Positions 1-6,327 of a stretch of 17,832 nucleotides of DNA are shown piece by piece. This stretch comes from Actinomycetota bacterium. Its GTDB lineage: Bacteria; Actinomycetota; Actinomycetes; Streptosporangiales; Streptosporangiaceae. The position numbers and the translations under genes are program-made. Below the pieces are notes generated by a model. It worked only from the letters and a program-made list of their open reading frames with translations, made no database searches and was not told where the DNA came from. The stretch is from NCBI GenBank assembly GCA_003168295.1, contig PMST01000299.1, positions 19,352 through 37,183 on the forward strand. Direction: 5' to 3'. Position 1 is the stretch's first letter. Each line of letters opens with the position of its first letter.

Positions 1-675
1 CGCGAGTACGTGCCGGGCGACCGGCAGCGCAGCATCAACTGGCCGGCCAGCACCCGGCGCGGGCGCCTGCAGGTGAACACCTTCGCCGCCGAGCGCTCGC
101 AGGACGTGGTGCTGCTCGCCGACGCCACCTCGGACGTGGGCGTGCCCGGATCGTCGGCTCTTGACCTCGCGCTGCGCGGCGCGGTCGCGGCGGCCCGCGC
201 GTACCTGGAAGGCCGGGACCGGGTGGGCGTGATCACCTACCAGTGGGGCGGGGTCAGCTGGCTCGGGCCCGGGCTCGGCCGGCGGCAGCTGTACCGGATC
301 ATCGACTCGATGCTGGCCAGCGATGCGGGCTATGCCCGCGGCGCGAGCTTCCGCCGGCTGCCGCGCGCCGCGCTGCCGCCCGGCGCGTTGGTCGTGGTGT
401 TCAGCCCGCTGCTCGACCAGCGTTTCGTCGAGACGCTGCGGGACATGCGCGAGCGCGGCTTCACCCTGCTGGTGGTGGACGTGCTCAACGCCGAGCCGCC
501 GGTCCGGCGGCACCGCGAGGACCGGATGGCCCGGCGGATCTGGCGGATGGAGCAGGAGGCGATCAGGTTCTCGCTGCGCGAGCTCGGCGTCCCCGTGGTG
601 CACTGGGACGGCGTGCAATCCCTGGACCTGCCGCTGGCGGCCCACACCCGCCGTCCCCTGGCGGCCCGCCGATGA
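1..675 (+). CDS. DUF58 domain protein, C-terminal part (5' end cut by window)
   Basis: The frame is open from base 1 and stops with TGA at 673-675, so the start lies outside the window. The first visible residues, REYVPGDRQRSINWPASTR, match the DUF58 hallmark (Y-x-x-G-D-x-x-R-x-I-x-W-x-x-S/T), followed by a segment beginning LQVNTFAAER. A hydrophobic strand then ends in LLADATSD, which resembles the Asp-containing strand of a vWA-like fold. About 224 residues remain. DUF58 proteins are usually encoded beside MoxR-type AAA ATPases and membrane or transglutaminase-like proteins; this is family knowledge, and the MoxR gene would lie upstream of the window. The downstream membrane gene overlaps by ATGA, so the two are translationally coupled. 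The exact function is unknown; a chaperone-like or envelope role is usually inferred. A GTG at position 10 is internal to the conserved motif and is not the start. Confidence 0.85.
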   Translation, partial: REYVPGDRQRSINWPASTRRGRLQVNTFAAERSQDVVLLADATSDVGVPGSSALDLALRGAVAAARAYLEGRDRVGVITYQWGGVSWLGPGLGRRQLYRIIDSMLASDAGYARGASFRRLPRAALPPGALVVVFSPLLDQRFVETLRDMRERGFTLLVVDVLNAEPPVRRHREDRMARRIWRMEQEAIRFSLRELGVPVVHWDGVQSLDLPLAAHTRRPLAARR

Positions 676-1322
676 CCGGCAGCTCCGTCCCCCGTGCCGG
701 CGTTCTCCGTGCCGGCGTCCTCCGCGGTGGCTCGATCCTGCTCGGTGCTGCCCTGCTCGGGGCGGGCTGCGTCGTGTGGGCGGCCGCGCCGCTGGTGCGC
801 TCGGGCTACGCCGACTTCGCGCTGTTCCTGGCGATCCTGGGGGTGGCGGCGGGCGCGCTGCGGCTCATCCTGGCCGCGGTCCCGGTGCCGGAAGACAATT
901 ATCTGCTGCCGGCATCGCTGCGAGTCTGGCTCAGGTTCCTTGAGGCCCTCCGGCTGGTGCCCTGGGAGGAGGGCGGGCTCCTCGCTATCTTGTGGCTGGA
1001 GGTGCTGCACCCGGCCCCGCCGTGGCACACGGCGGTCCTGGGCGCCGCGCTCATCGGCTACCTGCTGGCCACCCACCTGGCCGAGTCGGGCGCATCCCCC
1101 GAGGCACTCCGGCCGCAGGTCCGGGTGCTGGCCGTCGGCGCGGGCCTGCTCGCGCTCGGCGCGGGGGCCGGGATGCTCCCCGCCGTCGGCGCCGGGGCCG
1201 GCTCGGCGCTGCTGCGGCTGGTGGCGGCGGGCGCGCTGATCGCCGCCGCCGGACTGGTCTTGCCCTACGTCGCCGCGCCAGGTCCGCCGCCGGGCGGCGG
1301 GAGATGGCCGGGGCGCCAGTAG
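672..1322 (+). CDS. multi-pass membrane protein of the DUF58 cluster
   Basis: The ATG at 672 overlaps the stop of the DUF58 gene (ATGA, 672-675), which fixes the start and implies translational coupling. The product has 216 residues. A short basic N-terminus precedes hydrophobic stretches at about 20-40, 48-70, 118-136, 150-170 and 178-200, plus a weaker one near 102-112. The tail is Pro/Gly-rich (about 202-216). No catalytic motif is recognisable. Position directly after DUF58 matches the small integral-membrane partner commonly found in actinobacterial MoxR-DUF58 operons, so a role as membrane anchor or partner is inferred from context only. Upstream starts in this frame (for example the GTG at 243) would lie inside the DUF58 gene and are not credible. 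The gene ends about 180 bp before the next one. Confidence 0.75.
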   Translation: MTGSSVPRAGVLRAGVLRGGSILLGAALLGAGCVVWAAAPLVRSGYADFALFLAILGVAAGALRLILAAVPVPEDNYLLPASLRVWLRFLEALRLVPWEEGGLLAILWLEVLHPAPPWHTAVLGAALIGYLLATHLAESGASPEALRPQVRVLAVGAGLLALGAGAGMLPAVGAGAGSALLRLVAAGALIAAAGLVLPYVAAPGPPPGGGRWPGRQ

Positions 1323-1327
1323 GCCCG

Positions 1328-1344
1328 GCCGGGTCGCACCCGGC
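1328..1344 (+). other. short perfect inverted repeat after the DUF58 operon
   Basis: The arms gccgggt (1328-1334) and acccggc (1338-1344) pair perfectly around a CGC loop, six bases after the membrane-protein stop. There is no T-run behind it, so it is at best a weak or Rho-assisted 3'-end hairpin. It could equally be chance in GC-rich DNA. Confidence 0.3.
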
Positions 1345-1366
1345 ACCCCGCGGCGGGCCGGCGGAC

Positions 1367-1384
1367 CTTGTCGGGATATACAAG
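1367..1384. promoter_or_regulatory. candidate operator upstream of the amidase-hydantoinase operon
   Basis: The arms cttgt (1367-1371) and acaag (1380-1384) form an inverted repeat with an 8-bp spacer in the 181-bp gap before the operon. A TTGT...ACAA layout is common for GntR/MarR-type dimer sites, so it could be an operator. No clear -10/-35 pair could be fixed nearby, and no regulator gene is adjacent. Weak evidence. Confidence 0.22.
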
Positions 1385-1503
1385 TGGGTGAGGTAATCCC
1401 GAGTTCTTCCTTGCGGTCTGGCCGCTTACAACGGGGCTGGTCAGACGAGAAGATAGGCCAGGCAGGAAGATAGGGCACGCGGAACACAGGAGGGCATGAG
1501 CCG

Positions 1504-2346
1504 ATGGCGGAGATCGTCCGGGCCGGGCTTGTCCAGCAGCGCTGGACCGGGGACAAGGATTCGATGATCGCGGCGGCGGTGAGCCACATTCAGACGGCGG
1601 CCTCGGCCGGCGCGCAGGTGGTCTGCCTCCAGGAACTCTTCTACGGGCCGTACTTCTGCCAGGTGCAAGACGCCGACTACTACTCCTATACCGAGGCGAT
1701 CCCGGACGGGCCGACCACCCGGCTGCTGCAGGATGTGGCGCGCCAGCACAACGTCGTGATCATCGCGCCGATGTACGAGGAAGAGCACCCGGGGGTCTAC
1801 TACAACACCGCCGCGGTGATCGATGCGGACGGAACCTACCTCGGCAAGTACCGCAAGACCCATCTGCCGCAGGTGAAGGGATTCTGGGAGAAGTTCTACT
1901 TCCGGCCGGGCAACCTGGGCTACCCGATCTTCGACACCGCGGTGGGCCGGATCGGCGTGTACATCTGCTACGACCGGCACTTCCCCGAGGGCTGGCGGGC
2001 GCTCGGCCTGGCCGGCGCCCGGATCGTGTTCAACCCCTCGGCCACCAGCCGCGGGCTTTCCTCCTACCTGTGGAAGCTGGAGCAGCCGGCCGCCGCGGTG
2101 GCCAACGAGTACTTCATCGGCGCGATCAACCGGGTCGGCGTGGAGCCGCTCGGCGACAACGACTTCTACGGCCAGACCTACTTCGTCAACCCGCGCGGCC
2201 AGCTGGTCGGCGACGACGCCTCCGACTCCGACGACGAGGTAGTGGTCCGCGACCTGGACATGGAGCAGCTCGCCGAGGTCCGTGACCTGTGGCAGTTCTA
2301 CCGGGACCGCCGCCCCGACGCCTACCAGTCGCTGGTCCAGCCGTGA
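1504..2346 (+). CDS. nitrilase-superfamily amidase (N-carbamoyl-beta-alanine / N-carbamoyl-amino-acid amidohydrolase type)
   Basis: The 280-residue product spans a complete carbon-nitrogen hydrolase fold. The catalytic triad is visible: Glu44 in LQELFYGPYF, Lys118 in GKYRKTHLPQ and Cys155 in VYICYDRHFPEGWR. These motifs are typical of the beta-ureidopropionase / N-carbamoylputrescine amidase branch, which cleaves N-carbamoyl compounds to amine, CO2 and ammonia. It is probably cytosolic, as no signal peptide is seen. The start is set by a strong Shine-Dalgarno, aggaggg at 1488-1494, nine bases before the ATG. The next gene, a dihydropyrimidinase, overlaps the stop by GTGA. Its product would be an N-carbamoyl acid, so the likely substrate here is N-carbamoyl-beta-alanine or an N-carbamoyl amino acid. 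An N-carbamoylputrescine substrate (agmatine pathway) cannot be excluded from sequence alone but fits the operon less well. Confidence 0.88.
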   Translation: MAEIVRAGLVQQRWTGDKDSMIAAAVSHIQTAASAGAQVVCLQELFYGPYFCQVQDADYYSYTEAIPDGPTTRLLQDVARQHNVVIIAPMYEEEHPGVYYNTAAVIDADGTYLGKYRKTHLPQVKGFWEKFYFRPGNLGYPIFDTAVGRIGVYICYDRHFPEGWRALGLAGARIVFNPSATSRGLSSYLWKLEQPAAAVANEYFIGAINRVGVEPLGDNDFYGQTYFVNPRGQLVGDDASDSDDEVVVRDLDMEQLAEVRDLWQFYRDRRPDAYQSLVQP

Positions 2347-3791
2347 CCATCCTGATCTCTGGCGGGACGGTGGTGACGGCTTCCGGGACGCTGGACGCCG
2401 ACGTGCTGGTGGCCGGGGAGAAGATCGCGGCGGTGCTGGCGCGAGAGGTTACCGGGGCCGGTGGGGTTGGTGAGGCTGCTGGGGGGGTTGGGAGAGGGGG
2501 GGACTCGGCTGCGGCGGTGGCGGCGGACCGGGTCATCGACGCCACCGGCAAGTACGTGCTGCCGGGCGGGATCGACGTGCACACGCACATGGAGATGCCG
2601 TTCGGCGGCACGTTCTCCGCGGACACGTTCGAGACCGGCACCCGCGCCGCGGCCTGGGGCGGGACCACGACCATCGTCGACTTCGCCGTCCAGGCCAAGG
2701 GCACCTCGCTGCTGGCGACGCTGGACAAATGGCACGCCAAGGCGGACGGCAACTGCGCGATCGACTACGGCTTCCACATGATCGTCTCCGACGTCAACGA
2801 CACCACGCTGAAGGAGATGGACGCCTGCATCGGGGCCGGGGTGAACAGCTTCAAGATGTTCATGGCCTACCCGGGCGTGTTCTACGCCACCGACGGAGAG
2901 ATCCTGCTCGCCATGCAGCAGGCCGCCCGCTCGGGCGCGACCGTGATGATGCACGCGGAAAACGGCATCGCCATCGACCAGCTGGTCGCGCAGGCGATCG
3001 CGGCCGGCCGCACGGACCCGGTCAACCACGGCCTGACCCGGCCGCCGGAGCTGGAGGGCGAGGCGACCTCGCGGGCGATCATCCTGGCTCAGGTGGCCAG
3101 CTGCCCGCTGTACATCGTGCACCTGTCGGCCCGCCAGGCGCTGACGGCGGTCGCCGAAGCCAGGGACAACGGGCAGAACGTGTTCGCCGAGACCTGCCCG
3201 CAGTACCTGTACCTGTCCCTGGATGACCTGGCCCGGCCGGACTTCGAGGGTGCGAAGTTCGTCGCGTCACCGCCCCTGCGTACCCAAGAGCATCAGGACT
3301 CGCTGTGGCGCGGCCTGCGGAGCAATGACTTGTCGGTGGTAGCGACGGACCACTGCCCGTTCTGCTTCAAAGATCAAAAAGAATTGGGCCGCGGCGATTT
3401 TTCCAAGATCCCTAACGGGATCCCAGGCGTCGAACACCGGATGGACCTGCTGCACGCCGGGGTGGTGGCGGGGCAGCTCACCCTGCCCCGCTGGGTGGAA
3501 GTGACCTCGACCACGCCGGCCCGGATGTTCGGCCTGTACCCGCGCAAGGGTGTGATCGCGGCCGGCTCCGACGCCGACATCGTGATCTACGATCCGCAGG
3601 CGCGGCAGACGCTGTCGGCGGCGACCCATCACATGAACGTGGACTACTCCGCGTACGAGGGCATGGAGATCACCGGGAAGGTGGTGACCACCTTGTCCCG
3701 CGGCCGCCCGGTCATCGACGAGGGCACGTATGCCGGGAGCACCGGCCACGGCATGTTCCTGGTCCGCGGGCTGAACCAGTACCTGCACTAG
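2343..3791 (+). CDS. hydA: dihydropyrimidinase / D-hydantoinase
   Basis: A metal-dependent cyclic amidohydrolase that opens dihydrouracil, dihydrothymine or 5-substituted hydantoins to N-carbamoyl acids, giving the substrate class of the upstream amidase. GTG at 2343 overlaps the amidase stop (GTGA) and gives 482 residues, the usual size. Metal ligands are visible: His80 and His82 (DVHTHME), the carboxylated Lys171 (NSFKMFMAYPG), His204 (MMHAEN), His260 (YIVHLSA) and Asp336 (ATDHCPF). Tyr176 sits five residues after the Lys, as in known D-hydantoinases. The odd feature is residues about 36-60, between the N-terminal beta-sandwich and the strand leading to VIDATGKYVLPGG. These are a Gly/Ala/Val low-complexity insert encoded by G-runs and rare codons. 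The catalytic core looks intact, so the enzyme is probably active. It is followed by an LLM oxidoreductase eleven bases downstream. Confidence 0.92.
   Translation: MTILISGGTVVTASGTLDADVLVAGEKIAAVLAREVTGAGGVGEAAGGVGRGGDSAAAVAADRVIDATGKYVLPGGIDVHTHMEMPFGGTFSADTFETGTRAAAWGGTTTIVDFAVQAKGTSLLATLDKWHAKADGNCAIDYGFHMIVSDVNDTTLKEMDACIGAGVNSFKMFMAYPGVFYATDGEILLAMQQAARSGATVMMHAENGIAIDQLVAQAIAAGRTDPVNHGLTRPPELEGEATSRAIILAQVASCPLYIVHLSARQALTAVAEARDNGQNVFAETCPQYLYLSLDDLARPDFEGAKFVASPPLRTQEHQDSLWRGLRSNDLSVVATDHCPFCFKDQKELGRGDFSKIPNGIPGVEHRMDLLHAGVVAGQLTLPRWVEVTSTTPARMFGLYPRKGVIAAGSDADIVIYDPQARQTLSAATHHMNVDYSAYEGMEITGKVVTTLSRGRPVIDEGTYAGSTGHGMFLVRGLNQYLH
2454..2502 (+). other. G-quadruplex-type motif inside hydA
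   Basis: G-runs on the coding strand lie at 2454-2457, 2463-2466, 2481-2487, 2490-2492 and 2496-2502. The stretch 2481-2502 alone satisfies the four-run G3+/short-loop rule (loops G, TT and AGA). It encodes the low-complexity Gly/Ala insert of the dihydropyrimidinase and uses GGT, GTT, GCT and AGA codons that are scarce in the flanking gene. Confidence 0.7.
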
Positions 3792-3802
3792 CGGGAGTGA
3801 TC

Positions 3803-4798
3803 ATGGATTTCGGGGTGGTTCTGCAGACGAATCCGCCGGCCAGCGGCGTCGTGGCGATGATGCAGCGGGCCGAGGAGGCTGGCTTTTCCTACGGGTGGAC
3901 GTGGGACTCGCACGTGCTCTGGCAGGAGCCGTTCGTCATCTACTCGCGCATCCTGGCCGCGACCAACGCGATGACCGTGGGCCCGATGGTGACCAACCCT
4001 GGTACCAGGGACTGGTCGGTCATCGCGTCGCTGTTCGCCACGCTGAACGACATGTACGGCAACCGCACCGTATGCGGGATCGGCCGCGGCGACTCGGCCC
4101 GGCGGGTCATCGGCCAGCCGCCCATGTCGCTGGCCACGCTGTCCGAGGCGATGACCGTGATCAAGGGCCTGGCCGAGGGACGCGAGGTCGCCCTGCACGG
4201 CCAGCCGCTGCGGATTCCGTGGGTCCGGGACGGCAGGCTCGAGATCTGGATGGCCGCGTACGGCCCGAAGGCGCTCAAGCTCACCGGCGAGCAGGCCGAC
4301 GGCTTCATCCTGCAGACCGCTGACCCGGACATCGCGCGCTGGACCATCGCCGCGGTGCGGTCCGCGGCTTCGGCGGCCGGGCGTGATCCGGCGTCGATCA
4401 CCATTTGCGTCGCGGCGCCTGGCTACGCCGGGCCCGACCTGGCCCACCAGCGGGAGCAGCTGCGGTGGTTCGGCGGCATGGTCGGCAATCACGTCGCGGA
4501 CCTCGTGGCCAGGTACGGCACCGACGGGCCGGTCCCCCGCGCGCTGACCGACTACATCAAAGGCCGCGAGGGCTACGACTACGCGCACCACGGCAAGGCG
4601 GGCAACCCGTCGGTGGGGTTCGTGCCGGACGAGATCGTGGACCGGTTCTGCCTGCTCGGCCCGGCCGCGGCGCACCTGGACCGGCTGCGCGAGCTGGCCG
4701 AGATGGGGGTGGATCAGTTCGCCCTGTACCTGATGCACGACGAGGAGGAGAAGACTCTCGCCGCCTACCGCGACGAGATCATTCCCGCGCTGCGCTGA
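3803..4798 (+). CDS. LLM-class flavin/F420-dependent oxidoreductase (dihydropyrimidinase-associated type)
   Basis: A 331-residue luciferase-like TIM-barrel enzyme. The N-terminal strand MDFGVVLQTN, the segment TNPGTRDWSVIASLFATLND (about 64-83) and the following GIGRGDSARR (about 92-101) are typical of F420-type LLM oxidoreductases. The closest family I recognise is the one often encoded beside hydantoinases (TIGR03842-like); this is recalled, not searched. It probably binds F420 or FMN; the substrate is unknown. ATG at 3803 is preferred over the in-frame GTG at 3797 because gggag (3793-3797) lies five bases before the ATG. The gene starts eleven bases after hydA and should share its transcript. 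Its stop is three bases from the stop of the convergent SGNH gene. Within the operon, it may reduce or oxidise a pyrimidine/hydantoin-related ring or a downstream aldehyde; that is inference. Confidence 0.85.
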   Translation: MDFGVVLQTNPPASGVVAMMQRAEEAGFSYGWTWDSHVLWQEPFVIYSRILAATNAMTVGPMVTNPGTRDWSVIASLFATLNDMYGNRTVCGIGRGDSARRVIGQPPMSLATLSEAMTVIKGLAEGREVALHGQPLRIPWVRDGRLEIWMAAYGPKALKLTGEQADGFILQTADPDIARWTIAAVRSAASAAGRDPASITICVAAPGYAGPDLAHQREQLRWFGGMVGNHVADLVARYGTDGPVPRALTDYIKGREGYDYAHHGKAGNPSVGFVPDEIVDRFCLLGPAAAHLDRLRELAEMGVDQFALYLMHDEEEKTLAAYRDEIIPALR

Positions 4799-4801
4799 TC
4801 T

Positions 4802-6193
4802 TCACTGAGCGGCGCTGCCCGTCCCGGCGCTGACGGCGGCGGCGCTGCCCGCGGTGGGTGTCGCTGACGGCGCGGGGACCAGGCCCTGAACCGTGGGCAG
4901 GGCCTGCTGATCGGCCAGGGCGATGACCAGCTCGCCGGCCACCGTCGGGTGCAGCGGCGCCGGATCCCCCGGGCCCTGCACGTAGGGGTCGGCCGTGCAC
5001 AACTCGTGGCCGGTGAACGGCGGGTCCGTGACGCCGAACCCGAACGTCTGGGCTCCCTGCGCCAGGACCGTGTTCAGCTGCCCGAGGCGCGAGAGCAGCA
5101 CCTTTTCCTTCGCGGCGGTGATCCCGTACCGGCTCAGGCAGCCGATGTCGGTGCCGAACGGCGAGTAGTACTGGTTGACCAGGACGGCGGGGCTGCCGGG
5201 CAGCGCGGCCAGATCGGCCAGGAGCTGGTAATAGCTGCGGGTGAAGGCGCCGATCTCGGAGTCGAAGAAGGCGGCGGACACCTTGTCGTTGCAGACGGCG
5301 CTGGCCACGCACAGCCGGGTCATGATGGACCACTCGACGTCGTCCGCCCCGACGCTGACGATGATCACCTTCGCGTGGGTGGCGCGCTGGGCCTCGACCA
5401 GCTGGGGCGGCGCCACCTGCCCGTCGTTGAGCACCTGGGCGCCGAGCAAGCCGTTGGCGATGGTCGCGCTGCTGCAGGCCAGGTTCAGCACGTTCCAGTT
5501 GTTCACCACGGCCAGGTCAGCGGCGTAGGACTCGCTGCTGCGCCCGCAGGCCCGGTCCAGGGCGCTGGCGCGGGCGGGCAGCGGGTTGCCCACGGCGGCC
5601 GCGGTCGAGTCGCCGATGACGACCGCCTGCACCCCCGGCAGCGGCTTGGCTACGTTTTGCGGGGCCGTCTGGAGCGGGTCGGCGCCGACCAGGTCATCGA
5701 GCGTCTTGACGCTGCGCAGGACGCCGGGCGTGCTGGACGCCGTCAGCGCGATGCCGCCGGCGTTCACCGCGCAGACGACGACCAGGCCCGCGATCACGGT
5801 CCGGGCCATCTTTGCGTGCGATTGCCTGCGGATCCCGGCCACCGCGATCAGCGCCACGACGGCGAAGCCGGCCGCGATGAGCGTCTCCCACTCGAAGTAG
5901 CGGGTCCAGCCCTGAGCCAGCTGCTGGCTGAGGTTCAGCTCGAGCTGGCGCGGGCTGTCTGACCGCAGCAGCTGGGCGACCTGCCGGTCGATGGTGATGC
6001 GGGTGAGCCGGAGCAGCGGGCGGATCGGGCCGTCGAACTGCGGCTTGGTCGGCATCACCTGGCCGAACAGGTCAAGCTCGCCCGGGCCCGACAGGCTCAG
6101 TGACGGCCCGGCCGCCCCGACCTGGGCGGTCTGCCCGGCCGCGGAAACCGTCTGCAGCGGCGCGACCTGCAGCGCGAGCCAGATCGAGCCCAC
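4802..6193 (-). CDS. membrane-anchored SGNH/GDSL-family hydrolase
   Basis: The C-terminal half carries SGNH hydrolase blocks, counted from the GTG at 6193. Nucleophile Ser196 lies in VVIGDSTAAA, a block III-like SVGADD is at about 280-285, and His415 lies in PLHPTVAGE. Hydrophobic segments at about 105-121 and 132-152 precede the catalytic domain, which should sit outside the membrane with Cys pairs available for disulfides. The tail is Ala/Ser/Thr-rich. The likely role is esterase, acetyl-hydrolase or lipase on an envelope or extracellular substrate; specificity is unknown. The start is doubtful. The frame stays open upstream to about 6293 and encodes a clear extra TM helix (LVTFLIVTVGSIWLAL), but only CTG or ATC codons are available there. 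CTG at 6247 would add 18 residues and complete the helix. The gene lies downstream of and co-directional with the flippase-like gene. Confidence 0.75.
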   Translation of the reverse strand: MGSIWLALQVAPLQTVSAAGQTAQVGAAGPSLSLSGPGELDLFGQVMPTKPQFDGPIRPLLRLTRITIDRQVAQLLRSDSPRQLELNLSQQLAQGWTRYFEWETLIAAGFAVVALIAVAGIRRQSHAKMARTVIAGLVVVCAVNAGGIALTASSTPGVLRSVKTLDDLVGADPLQTAPQNVAKPLPGVQAVVIGDSTAAAVGNPLPARASALDRACGRSSESYAADLAVVNNWNVLNLACSSATIANGLLGAQVLNDGQVAPPQLVEAQRATHAKVIIVSVGADDVEWSIMTRLCVASAVCNDKVSAAFFDSEIGAFTRSYYQLLADLAALPGSPAVLVNQYYSPFGTDIGCLSRYGITAAKEKVLLSRLGQLNTVLAQGAQTFGFGVTDPPFTGHELCTADPYVQGPGDPAPLHPTVAGELVIALADQQALPTVQGLVPAPSATPTAGSAAAVSAGTGSAAQ

Positions 6194-6327
6194 CGTGACG
6201 ATCAGGAAAGTGACGAGATAGAAAACACCGGTCCTGATCAGTCGCAGGAACGAAGAGATAGGGCACTCCCCAGGGCGATTTAGCCTCCCGACTACACGTT
6301 ACTCCGTGTTCGTCCGATGGCAACCAG

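Noticed and set aside
330..1589. Long minus-strand frame opposite the DUF58 and membrane genes
   Set aside because: Arg/Pro/Gly-rich shadow of high-GC coding DNA; no domain, and the opposite strand has clear DUF58 motifs.
3797..3802. GTG start two codons upstream of the LLM oxidoreductase ATG
   Set aside because: It would overlap the ribosome-binding gggag; ATG 3803 has the better spacing.
4949..5962. Plus-strand frame opposite the SGNH hydrolase
   Set aside because: Shadow frame with no motif; the minus strand has the GDS, GADD and HPT blocks.
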